Assembly (NCBI RefSeq): GCF_001648555.1
Contig: NZ_LQXM01000030.1
Location: forward strand, 372,001 to 436,000
Origin: Rossellomorea aquimaris TF-12
GTDB taxonomy: Bacteria > Bacillota > Bacilli > Bacillales > Bacillaceae_B
Direction: 5' to 3'
DNA length: 64,000 nucleotides
The position numbers were made by a program, and so were the translations under genes. This document shows positions 52,501 through 58,928 of the stretch, piece after piece. The notes under the pieces are model-generated. The model saw only the letters and a list, made by a program, of their open reading frames with translations. It had not been told where the DNA came from and did not search any database. How positions within the stretch are numbered: the stretch's first letter is position 1; every line of letters starts with the position of its first letter.

Positions 52501-52722
52501 ATTCCCCAACCGTTTTTCAATAGGAACCGATACTTTTTCTGCTACATCTTCAGGGGTTGCCCCTGGATAAATGGTCGTAACACTAACAATAGGAGTGTTA
52601 ATATTCGGTAATGTTTCAAGCTTCATATTAAAGCCAGAATACAATCCGGCAATAATCACAATGATGGTCATCAACCATACCGCGAATTTATTTTTCAGAA
52701 CAAAATTGATTGTTTTATTCAC
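49582..52722 (-). CDS. swrC: RND-family efflux transporter (SwrC/AcrB type)
   Basis: A 1046-residue proton-driven pump with 12 helices and two large extracytoplasmic porter regions. The N terminus INFVLKNKFAVWLMTIIVI, the motif GRVIDDSIVVVENIYRR in the first half and IGALMLIGIVVTNAIVLVDR in the second are typical. A Pro/Gly/Gln-rich insertion (about residues 255-285) interrupts the first porter domain. No membrane-fusion or outer-membrane partner is nearby, as for single-component SwrC (YerP), which exports surfactin and other amphiphiles. Orthology to SwrC is inferred from the divergent TetR partner. Confidence 0.88.
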   Translation of the reverse strand: MNKTINFVLKNKFAVWLMTIIVIIAGLYSGFNMKLETLPNINTPIVSVTTIYPGATPEDVAEKVSVPIEKRLGNLNGVNVVSSTSYQNASAVQIEYKFSKDMDEAKTEVEEALSDLSFPEGVNEPDVSRLSFNAFPVIAFSVANEDQSLSQLTTTVEETIVPQLEGVDGVASIQVSGQEMEEAQLVFDQDKLAEYGLSEETVKNMIKGSDISAPLGLYTFKDTQKSVLIDGNITSIEDLKKVKIPVTPSMNREGTVNPSQGGQTTPPSPQTGGEATVSPNIPTVELSDIADIKLVGKAESISRTNGIESIGLQVVKTADANTVDVVNAVKEEVRKFEKDLDGIEIISTFDQGEPIEESVSTMLNKALFGAVFAVIIILLFLRDIKSTIISVVSIPLSLLIAILLLKQMDITLNIMTLGAMTVAIGRVIDDSIVVVENIYRRMSLKDEELRGKALIREATKEMFVPIMSSTIVTIAVFLPLGLVQGMIGELFLPFALTIVFALLASLLVAVTIVPMLAHSMFKQGVGKKQHKEKPSTLAKWYRSILSWTLNHKIISSILAIAMLVGSLFLVPLIGVSFLPSDEEKMVMATYKPEPGQTEEEVNKIAQEANEYFEGRKDAETIQYSVGGENPMSPGSTNNAIFYVQYSDDTENFSEEKEQVIKDLQESTNTGEWASQDFSASAGSNEIVVYVYGETLKEIEPVVKEVQSMMEENKDFKKVGSSISESYDEYSFIADQEKLSELGLTAGQIAMELSQTRQRPVLTTIEKDGEEVNVYLDVEKESYESIEDLTDKTIQSPLGMEVPIKEVVEVKEGKTSDTVSRRDGKVFAQVSGELKTDDVSKASADVQKKVKEMDLPSGVTVDMGGVTEDIQESFTQLGLAMLAAIAIVYLILVITFGGGLAPFAILFSLPFTIIGALVGLLIAGETISISSMIGALMLIGIVVTNAIVLVDRVIHKEKEGLSTREALLEAGVTRLRPILMTAIATIGALFPLALGLEGSGLISKGLGVTVIGGLTSSTLLTLVVVPIVYEVLMKIKGKLTRRKVVKE

Positions 52723-52749
52723 TCTTTACTCTCCCCTTTTCTCTATTAA

Positions 52750-52763
52750 TGACCGACTAGTCA
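52750..52763. promoter_or_regulatory. TetR operator 1
   Basis: TGACCGACTAGTCA, close to the predicted transcription start of the RND gene. Confidence 0.75.
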
Positions 52764-52775
52764 TAACACATTCAA

Positions 52776-52804
52776 ATATAACTGACCGTACAGTCACTAG
52801 TCAA
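52776..52804 (-). promoter_or_regulatory. RND gene promoter with TetR operator 2 in the spacer
   Basis: TTGACT, 17 nt, TTATAT on the minus strand. The spacer contains TGACCGTACAGTCA (52783-52796, plus-strand reading). Confidence 0.7.
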
Positions 52805-52814
52805 TATTAAAAGG

Positions 52815-52843
52815 TTTATTTTTTATGACCAATCAGTCATAAT
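52815..52843 (+). promoter_or_regulatory. TetR gene promoter with operator 3 in the spacer
   Basis: TTTATT, 17 nt, CATAAT on the plus strand; the spacer holds TGACCAATCAGTCA (52826-52839). Confidence 0.6.
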
Positions 52844-52876
52844 AGAAGATAGGAGTTTTATTGAGGAGAGGAACGT

Positions 52877-53728
52877 ATGAAGGAAAAAGAAAAGTTAATC
52901 ATTGAAACATCAATAAAGTTATTTGCAACCAAAGGGTTTAACGCCACCTCTGTTCAAGAAATTGTGAATGAATGTGACATCTCGAAAGGTGCTTTTTATT
53001 TATATTTCAAGTCTAAGGAAGCCCTGTTGTTAGCCATAATGAGCTACTATTTCCAAATGATTCATTCAAAAGTAAATGAAATTGAACATGAGGATTTACC
53101 CCCATATGAAAAATTCCGAAAGCAGATTCAATGTCAGCTGGTTGAAATTTGCAAACATAAAGAGTTTATTATTATGCAGATTAGAGAAAACGCAATGCCT
53201 TTCAACGATGAGATTCATGATCTAATTCGGGAAATGAAAGTAAATACCAATCAATTCTACAAGCGACGCTTATTTGCTATATATGGTAATAAAATAGAAC
53301 CTTACTTTTGGGATATAACTCTAATGATTCAAGGTTTTTTTCAATCCTATTTAGAACTGGTTATGCTTGATAATATGGAATTAGATTTTGATTATCTCTC
53401 TACCTTTATCCTCAAGCGTACGGATGATGTCGTGGAGGGGTTATTAAAAAGTGGGGAACAGCCTGTACTTTCATTTGAAAAGATGGACGATATGATGAAA
53501 GGGCACACCACCTCTAAAATCACAGAGGCGACTCTAGTTACTTTGATAGAAAACTCAATTAATAACACAAATGATGAGAACACTAGAATATCTCTAGAAG
53601 TAATTAAAGAAGAAATTCAAAAAGAGCAAACTCGCCCCATTGTGATCAAAGGAATGCTGGTGAATATAGAGGGTGATTCGTCTCTCAAGGAAGCTGTTCA
53701 TATGATTCGGCAGTATTATGATATTTAA
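52877..53728 (+). CDS. yerO: TetR family regulator (YerO-like)
   Basis: A 283-residue regulator. The N-terminal helix-turn-helix (1-50) has LFATKGFNATSVQEI and DISKGAFYLYFKSKEALL. It is longer than usual TetR proteins because of an extra C-terminal region of about 90 residues (from EQPVLSFEKMDD), a length also found in Bacillus YerO. It diverges from the RND pump, and three matching operators in the shared 154-bp region imply that it represses both genes. The inducer is unknown. GAGGAGAGG precedes the ATG. Confidence 0.88.
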   Translation: MKEKEKLIIETSIKLFATKGFNATSVQEIVNECDISKGAFYLYFKSKEALLLAIMSYYFQMIHSKVNEIEHEDLPPYEKFRKQIQCQLVEICKHKEFIIMQIRENAMPFNDEIHDLIREMKVNTNQFYKRRLFAIYGNKIEPYFWDITLMIQGFFQSYLELVMLDNMELDFDYLSTFILKRTDDVVEGLLKSGEQPVLSFEKMDDMMKGHTTSKITEATLVTLIENSINNTNDENTRISLEVIKEEIQKEQTRPIVIKGMLVNIEGDSSLKEAVHMIRQYYDI

Positions 53729-53763
53729 ACAACAATGCTCTTTTCACAAAGATTGTTGTTTTT
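53728..53763 (+). terminator. Intrinsic terminator of the TetR gene
   Basis: AACAACAAT and ATTGTTGTT around a 15-nt loop, then T-rich sequence. Confidence 0.8.
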
Positions 53764-53787
53764 AACATGGGTTCTGCCCTTGCTCTG

Positions 53788-53901
53788 TCAATCAGTGTGT
53801 GCTGGATGGTGGGGGGAACTGCTCCACTTTCCACAGGCGTTCTGCCGAGGAGCCTCACCGCCAGCCCCGCGGAAAGCGAGCTTCCTCTCACTGCAATCAA
53901 C
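53788..53901. repeat. GC-rich nested-hairpin repeat, partial copy
   Basis: The right half (53831-53901) matches the copy at 40281: CACAGGCG, GCCGAGGAG, CTCACCGCC, CCCCGCGGAAAGCGAGC and a final AATCAAC. The left half is degraded. Same orientation as the complete copy. Open frames crossing it are not genes. Confidence 0.7.
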
Positions 53902-53979
53902 TACTACTCTCTTCTTTAAAATAGCAACAAAGTTTCCGAAAATACCCTTACGAAATAAGCATTTTTTTAAAATCCATAA

Positions 53980-54013
53980 ACAAATTAACCCATCCTCACA
54001 TGTGAGAATGGGT
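53980..54013 (-). terminator. Intrinsic terminator of the DUF1284 operon
   Basis: ACCCATTCTCACA and TGTGAGGATGGGT form the stem on the minus strand; weak T tract. Confidence 0.75.
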
Positions 54014-54020
54014 CTTCTTT

Positions 54021-54446
54021 TTAAGACAACACCTTTTCTTTTAAATTCTGAATCCCTTCCTTGCAAACTCCGTATTCGAGCCATGAACACCCTTCACATA
54101 AATGATCTAAGTCATCAGGCTGAACCAAAGTGGCGGTTTTCTTAATGATCTCTGATTTCATATATGTTTCACCGTGCTTTATCCTTAAATGGTGAAGCAC
54201 CTTCCCATCTAAGCTGAGTACATGTGTATTAGAATCTTCACTTTTTTCACACTGGGTCTTTCCTTTATGGGGACATGCTTGGCAAGCATCATCAAAGGAT
54301 TGAACCACTTGAATTGGGAAGTCCGTGTCATCATGGCTTATATCTTCTACAATGCTACTCATCACTTCAATAAACTTAGGGCTGTATCCCATTCCTTTAA
54401 AGCCGTGAATACATAGTAGATGATGACCTCTAATGATTCTCTTCAT
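54021..54446 (-). CDS. DUF1284 protein, possible iron-sulfur protein
   Basis: A 141-residue cytosolic protein. Starts IRGHHLLCIHGFKGMGYSP, the DUF1284 signature. Two clusters of Cys follow: ACQACPHKGKTQC (about residues 55-67) and LCEGCSWLEYGVC (about 117-129). The number and spacing of Cys suggest an iron-sulfur cluster or zinc; neither is proven for this family. AAAGGAGGAG precedes the ATG. It follows the oxidoreductase gene after 12 nt and is probably co-transcribed with it. Confidence 0.85.
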   Translation of the reverse strand: MKRIIRGHHLLCIHGFKGMGYSPKFIEVMSSIVEDISHDDTDFPIQVVQSFDDACQACPHKGKTQCEKSEDSNTHVLSLDGKVLHHLRIKHGETYMKSEIIKKTATLVQPDDLDHLCEGCSWLEYGVCKEGIQNLKEKVLS

Positions 54447-54458
54447 GTCTCTCCTCCT

Positions 54459-55118
54459 TTAAAATTGCTGAATGTGATCCGATTCATAAATAGAAATGCC
54501 CATTTGTGCAGGTTGATTAGCAGCTTGGTACATTCCATAAGCAACTTGCTTTCCGGCAATACTTTGATATTTCCTTAACTTCCCTACCATTACAGGGCGT
54601 ATCACTCTAGAAAATAGCTCTCCAGCTTTTTCCCCTAACCTGAATTCTTCCCTCTCTCCTAAAAGCAAGGACGGTCTAAAGATATGTAACAAAGAAAAGT
54701 GCATGGCCTTTAAAGCTTCTTCTACGTCTCCTTTTACTCGACTGTAAAAAAATCTTGAGTTGGAGTTTGCTCCCATAGCTGAAATGATTAAATACTGCGT
54801 CGCACCATGTTCCTTCCCTAATTTCGCAAGCTGAATTGGATAATCAAAGTCTACTTTTTTAAAGGCTTCTCTTGTTTTTGCTATTTTAATTGTCGTACCG
54901 AGACAACAAAACACATCATCCACCTCTTCATGTGGTAGAAGCTTCATGGAATCGAAAGAAATAACCCTCTCTTCCAGCTTTTTATGCTTCAATCCACTAC
55001 TTCTTCTTACGAAGGAAATAACCTTTTTATAATTTGGACTTTTTAGAAGGATTTCAATTAACTCTTTTCCTACCAAACCGGTAGATCCAGCAACTAATGC
55101 TACTTTTTCTTTTTCCAT
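54459..55118 (-). CDS. Atypical SDR NAD(P)-binding oxidoreductase (TIP30/YraR-like)
   Basis: A 219-residue Rossmann protein. The nucleotide loop is ALVAGSTGLVGKELIE (about residues 7-22), FCCLGTTIKIAKTREAFKK is typical of the TIP30/YraR group, and YSRVKGDVE gives the YxxxK pair. The substrate is unknown. The ATG at 55118 is preferred, with AGAAGGA 6 nt upstream; the earlier ATG is too close to that site. First gene of a two-gene unit with DUF1284. Confidence 0.82.
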   Translation of the reverse strand: MEKEKVALVAGSTGLVGKELIEILLKSPNYKKVISFVRRSSGLKHKKLEERVISFDSMKLLPHEEVDDVFCCLGTTIKIAKTREAFKKVDFDYPIQLAKLGKEHGATQYLIISAMGANSNSRFFYSRVKGDVEEALKAMHFSLLHIFRPSLLLGEREEFRLGEKAGELFSRVIRPVMVGKLRKYQSIAGKQVAYGMYQAANQPAQMGISIYESDHIQQF

Positions 55119-55154
55119 TTTCATTCCTTCTCTCTTTTTTATTCCATAATTAAA

Positions 55155-55193
55155 GCAAAAACAACTGATATTGCCTTAAATCAGTTGTTTTTT
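55155..55193 (-). terminator. Intrinsic terminator of the secreted TIM-barrel gene
   Basis: AAAACAACTGAT and ATCAGTTGTTTT pair around a 10-nt loop; T-rich on the minus strand. Confidence 0.85.
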
Positions 55194-55199
55194 GATATT

Positions 55200-56093
55200 T
55201 CATGGAAGCTTCATCCAGCTATCTAAGTGGTGAATGGCTATACCATGATAGGGCAGGTCATTTGAATAGTACCTATCAACAATCTCAATCTGCCTATTCA
55301 TTTCATCCTGTCCTTCCTCAAAAAAGGTTAGAAATCCACCCTCTGAGCTGGGAGCTGTTTCAACTCCTACCTTTACCTTCTTACCTTCTAAAAAGGCAAA
55401 ATCCATTTCATTTTTTACTAGTTGGATGATTCCATTTGGACCCTCTGCCCGATCTCGATATGCCATTATCGCTACTTCATCGGTCTCAGATATAACCCAC
55501 TGGGCAAGATTTCCTTTACCAAATTCATTTTGAAAGTATTTTTCATCAAACCAAAAAGGAATATCTACTCCTAATGAAAGCTTATGAGACTTAGAAAAGA
55601 TAGCTGCATCCCGAATCATTTTTTGGTAGTTTAAAACCGTTTTTTTATATGAAGAGCTCCAGCCCGGTAATAAATAAGGTTCTACGTCTAAATGAACACC
55701 GGTAAACTGTTGGTTTTCATTTGACTGGTGTTGATAGTTCTCAACCCACTCAAAGAAAGTTGCAAGTGACTTTCCCCCTTTAACTGTGGCCCAGGTCGCT
55801 GCTCCATCAAGAGCATAAACCTTAATATGTTCCATTGAAGCTCTTTCAATGAACTGCTGATAATGCTCATTAGAAACTGACCGATTAATTTGCAAATAGA
55901 GTTCATTTACTCCGTTTGCTTTCAGGAAAGTAATGATTTCATCTTTATTTTCAATCAATTCCTCTGTGTTCCAAAGCCAAGTACTTTTCCCTTGAATACT
56001 CATTGCCGCCGCCTTTTCATTCATTGCTGTGCCTAATAAATTGATACCCAAAAGTAAGACCAAAATACATTGGAAAAACTGCTTTTTCATCAT
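55200..56093 (-). CDS. Secreted TIM-barrel (glycosidase-like) protein under c-di-GMP control
   Basis: A 297-residue exported protein. Signal peptide 1 to about 30 (FFQCILVLLLGINLLGTA, AAA near the cut). The mature part reads like a TIM barrel: strand LWNTEEL, ELYLQINR, IKVYALDG, FTGVHLDVEPYLLPGW with acidic residues at a strand end, LSLGVDIPFW, EVAIMAY, VKVGVET and GIAIHHLDSW. Acidic residues in HLDVEP and VGVETAP would suit a glycoside hydrolase; no family number is claimed. The leader carries a c-di-GMP-I riboswitch, so a role in matrix or biofilm polysaccharide is likely. Two adjacent ATGs at the start. Confidence 0.72.
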   Translation of the reverse strand: MMKKQFFQCILVLLLGINLLGTAMNEKAAAMSIQGKSTWLWNTEELIENKDEIITFLKANGVNELYLQINRSVSNEHYQQFIERASMEHIKVYALDGAATWATVKGGKSLATFFEWVENYQHQSNENQQFTGVHLDVEPYLLPGWSSSYKKTVLNYQKMIRDAAIFSKSHKLSLGVDIPFWFDEKYFQNEFGKGNLAQWVISETDEVAIMAYRDRAEGPNGIIQLVKNEMDFAFLEGKKVKVGVETAPSSEGGFLTFFEEGQDEMNRQIEIVDRYYSNDLPYHGIAIHHLDSWMKLP

Positions 56094-56098
56094 CCATG

Positions 56099-56134
56099 CT
56101 CCTCTTCTTTGAGCCGCGACTCTTAAGAAGAGTC
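56099..56134 (-). promoter_or_regulatory. Translational switch between aptamer and start codon
   Basis: Two exclusive pairings share one strand. GACTCTT pairs with AAGAGTC (loop CTT), leaving the ribosome site free. Alternatively CTCTTCTT pairs with AAGAAGAG, which includes the AGAGGAG ribosome site. Both stems are perfect. Confidence 0.7.
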
Positions 56135-56135
56135 T

Positions 56136-56208
56136 GGTAACCTGGCAGCCTTACGATTATTCGCTTTAGGCCCATGGCTTTGCGTCCTTATCTTTCAACA
56201 AGTTTGCC
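56136..56208 (-). promoter_or_regulatory. c-di-GMP-I (GEMM-I) riboswitch aptamer
   Basis: The transcript has GGCAAAC, then a GAAA tetraloop, GGACGCAAAGCC, GGGCCTAAA and, at the end, GGCTGCCAGGTTACC, in the GEMM-I order with its conserved bases. It lies upstream of the secreted TIM-barrel gene on the same strand. Confidence 0.93.
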
Positions 56209-56216
56209 TTTTTCAG

Positions 56217-56451
56217 TTTGTTTTCATCTTCCTTTTAGTATAACTTTTTTTCTTAAAATGGATAGAGAAGTCAGGAATTTTTTTGAATATTTTTGATAAA
56301 GAAATACCTCTGCATATTATTACAATGTAAGGGTTATCATAAAAAAACTCTCTCAATAATTTAATTCTATCCTTTACATATTCATATTTTTCATGAGATA
56401 GTAACCAAATGTGTTTTTTGCAAAGTAATAAATTAAAGGAGCTTATAATAC
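56217..56451. other. Divergent promoter region
   Basis: AT-rich; holds the presumed promoters of the riboswitch transcript (minus strand, TATACT near 56240) and of the BCCT gene (plus strand). No gene seen. Confidence 0.4.
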
Positions 56452-57984
56452 ATGTCTACTAAAAATAGAACGACATCCAAAATTGATTGGCCCGTATTTG
56501 CCATCAGTGGTGGATTATTAATTGCTTTCGTTATCGCAGCTTTTGTAAGTATTGATAGCGTTAAGACTTTTGTAAATGGTGGCTTTGCATGGTCATCAAA
56601 GTACTTTGGAGCATTTTGGCAAGTACTAATGCTACTTCATTTTCTTGTGGCTTTGTATATTGCATTTTCAAAATACGGGAAGGTTCGATTAGGGTACTTA
56701 GAAAAACCTGAAATCACCACGTTTAAATGGTTGTCCATTATTATGGCGACATTACTAGCAGGTGGCGGTGTATTCTGGGCTGCCGCTGAGCCTATGTATC
56801 ATTTCATGACGGTCCCACCTATGCATGAGGGTGTTGATGCAAAAACCGCAGGTGCCATCATGCCTGCCCTCGCTCAAAGCTATATGCACTGGGGATTCCT
56901 TGCATGGGCAATTTTAGGAACTTTAAGTGCTGTCGTTATGATGTACGGTCATTATCATAAAGGTATGCCATTAAAACCGCGTACTCTTTTATACCCTATT
57001 TTCGGTGAAAAGCTGAAAACAAGTATTTTAGGAACAATCGTTGATGCATTTGCCATTATTGCTGTTGCAGCTGGTACGATTGGTCCAATTGGATTCTTAG
57101 GACTGCAAGCGAGCTATGGATTATCTGCTTTATTCGGTATTCCTGATCAATTCTCTACACAGCTTGCCATTATTATCGGACTAGTGATTGTTTCAACAAT
57201 TTCTGCAGCTACTGGTATTCATAAAGGTATTCAAATTTTAAGTAATTTCAATGTTCGTTTGGCCTTCGGATTAATCGTATTCGTTCTGATCTTTGGTCCT
57301 GGAGGATTTATCTTTGATTCCTTTATTTCATCTTTTGGTTTCTACGTTGATCACTTTATAGAATTAAGTACTTATCGTGCCGACAAAAGTTGGTTAGGTA
57401 GCTGGACCGTGTTTTTCTGGGGCTGGTTTATCGGATATGGACCTATGATGGCGATTTTAGTTAGTCGTATCTCTCGAGGAAGAACAATTCGACAGATCAT
57501 AGTTGCTATTGCTGTTATCGCTCCTCTCGTTACAACGTTCTGGTTTACAGTCGTAGGTGGCTCAGGAATTTTCTATGAATTACAGAATCCAGGAAGTGTT
57601 TCTGAGCAGCTTACAAACGGTGGAATGCCGGCAGCGATGATTGCTATTACAGATCAGCTACCGCTAGCAGCGATTATTTCACCACTGTTCTTGCTTCTAA
57701 CCATTATTTTTGTTGTGACCACTGGTGATTCCATGTCCTACACGATTGCCATGGCGGTTTCAGGAGAAGGAGATCCAAAGGTTTCCCTTCGTGTATTCTG
57801 GGCAATGCTAATGGGAGCCATTTCAGCCATTCTTCTTTATATTGGTGACGGAAGCATAAATGCACTACAAAGCTTTATCGTCGTGACAGCTGTTCCAGTT
57901 TCTATATTATTGCTGCCTATGCTGTGGCTTGCACCTAAAGTTTCGAAAGAATTACTTGCTGAACAGTACAATGAAAAGCTTTAA
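56452..57984 (+). CDS. BCCT family transporter
   Basis: A 510-residue membrane protein with 12 helices. The betaine/carnitine/choline transporter signatures are present: GGVFWAAAEPMYHF (about residue 105), MHWGFLAWAILG and SWTVFFWGWFIGYGP. BCCT proteins import compatible solutes such as glycine betaine, but some carry other quaternary amines, and the exact substrate is not decided here. AAAGGAG precedes the ATG. Monocistronic with a perfect terminator. Confidence 0.9.
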   Translation: MSTKNRTTSKIDWPVFAISGGLLIAFVIAAFVSIDSVKTFVNGGFAWSSKYFGAFWQVLMLLHFLVALYIAFSKYGKVRLGYLEKPEITTFKWLSIIMATLLAGGGVFWAAAEPMYHFMTVPPMHEGVDAKTAGAIMPALAQSYMHWGFLAWAILGTLSAVVMMYGHYHKGMPLKPRTLLYPIFGEKLKTSILGTIVDAFAIIAVAAGTIGPIGFLGLQASYGLSALFGIPDQFSTQLAIIIGLVIVSTISAATGIHKGIQILSNFNVRLAFGLIVFVLIFGPGGFIFDSFISSFGFYVDHFIELSTYRADKSWLGSWTVFFWGWFIGYGPMMAILVSRISRGRTIRQIIVAIAVIAPLVTTFWFTVVGGSGIFYELQNPGSVSEQLTNGGMPAAMIAITDQLPLAAIISPLFLLLTIIFVVTTGDSMSYTIAMAVSGEGDPKVSLRVFWAMLMGAISAILLYIGDGSINALQSFIVVTAVPVSILLLPMLWLAPKVSKELLAEQYNEKL

Positions 57985-57993
57985 TTCTTTTGT

Positions 57994-58034
57994 AAAAGAG
58001 TCTGTTACCTTTAGTGGTAACAGACTCTTTTTTT
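57994..58034 (+). terminator. Intrinsic terminator of the BCCT gene
   Basis: AAAAGAGTCTGTTACC and GGTAACAGACTCTTTT enclose a 7-nt loop. Confidence 0.93.
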
Positions 58035-58082
58035 AGGGTTTTTTTAAATCCTTATGATAAACACTTATCGAATGATGCGAAT

Positions 58083-58125
58083 TAAAAAAGGTGTATTCCA
58101 TTTAAACACAAAATGGAATACACCT
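58083..58125 (-). terminator. Terminator of the small-protein operon
   Basis: AGGTGTATTCCATTT and AAATGGAATACACCT form a 15-bp stem around a 7-nt loop, followed by T6 on the minus strand. Confidence 0.92.
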
Positions 58126-58152
58126 AATATGGAATGATTTGATAATGTCTCA

Positions 58153-58353
58153 TTACAGAATGTCGTCATTAAAAAAACGCTTTAACTTTTCACTTTCTTC
58201 CTCACTAGCACGTTCTGAAGCGTATGGGTTTTCCTTGTCATCGGGATCATCGAGGTTCGTCTTGATTGCAAAAAATGGACCATTTGAAGGTTCTGCAATA
58301 ACTCGATCATTTAGCTGTTTGAAATCCGGTATGTTTTTATTTCCTTTTTCCAT
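58153..58353 (-). CDS. Small acidic hypothetical protein
   Basis: A 66-residue polar protein rich in Asp, Glu and Asn (NLDDPDDKENPY and EEESEKLKRFFNDD), probably largely disordered. AGGAGG lies about 7 nt upstream of the ATG. It is the last of three small genes in one direction and is followed by a strong terminator. No family is recognised; small, acidic proteins like this are common among sporulation or stress products of Bacillus, but nothing here proves that. Confidence 0.6.
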   Translation of the reverse strand: MEKGNKNIPDFKQLNDRVIAEPSNGPFFAIKTNLDDPDDKENPYASERASEEESEKLKRFFNDDIL

Positions 58354-58401
58354 TTAGTTTCCTCCTCTGTTTGTATTTCGTTCATTTTAAGGATGGAGGG
58401 T

Positions 58402-58560
58402 TTAAGTACTCGTATTTATGTTTTGTTGGATTTTCCCATTCTTATAAGCAATTAAAATGATATCTTCGTTTGTCTCCTGACGAAGCTCATTTTCCATATG
58501 CTTTACTTTTTCTAAAGAGTCGTCTGTAAGACTTGCCACTGGAAACTCTTGATTGTTCAC
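58402..58560 (-). CDS. 52-residue hypothetical protein
   Basis: GTG start behind GAGGTG. The peptide begins MNNQEFPVASLTDDSLEKVK, has a charged helix and a strand NEDIILIAYKNGK. It starts 11 nt after the upstream small gene ends, so the three genes probably form an operon. Family not recognised. Confidence 0.6.
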   Translation of the reverse strand: MNNQEFPVASLTDDSLEKVKHMENELRQETNEDIILIAYKNGKIQQNINTST

Positions 58561-58570
58561 TTTTTACACC

Positions 58571-58780
58571 TCATCCATTTTCTATTTGCTGTCCTATTTC
58601 CTTACCAGCTATGAATTCGTTCCCTTCTTCCACTTGGCTATGCTCATTCACAGAATCACCAGGTGTATAGGCGTTCACTTCATTTTCTTTAAAAGTAGAC
58701 GTATCACTTTTCATTGTGAATTCCGGGTTAAGAGCTGTGTCCATCTCCATTTCTGCTTCTTTCTTTTTTCTGCCATTCAT
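58571..58780 (-). CDS. Small polar hypothetical protein
   Basis: A 69-residue hydrophilic protein beginning MNGRKKKEAEMEMDTALN and ending GKEIGQQIENG, with a short Tyr-Thr-Pro-Gly-Asp turn in the middle. The start used here is the ATG 7 nt after GGAGGT; an ATG five codons earlier overlaps that site. First gene of the small-protein operon. No family recognised. Confidence 0.6.
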   Translation of the reverse strand: MNGRKKKEAEMEMDTALNPEFTMKSDTSTFKENEVNAYTPGDSVNEHSQVEEGNEFIAGKEIGQQIENG

Positions 58781-58843
58781 ATATTCCACCTCCATTATTA
58801 GTATGGCTAATTATTCTTTTATTACACTTCAACTCTTATGAAA

Positions 58844-58875
58844 AGGGCTAAGCAACGTCTCGGTTGCTTAACCCT
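58844..58875 (-). terminator. Terminator of the ATP-grasp operon
   Basis: AGGGTTAAGCAAC and GTTGCTTAGCCCT pair on the minus strand, followed by TTTT. Confidence 0.8.
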
Positions 58876-58928
58876 CTTTACTTTTGCCTGTTTACAAATA
58901 GATTGTTGCTAAGAAACAGACTTTATTT

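Noticed and set aside
53685-54145. Several overlapping frames of 71-136 codons after the TetR gene
   Set aside because: They cross the second copy of the GC-rich repeat and a terminator, and have repeat-derived Pro/Ala/Arg composition.
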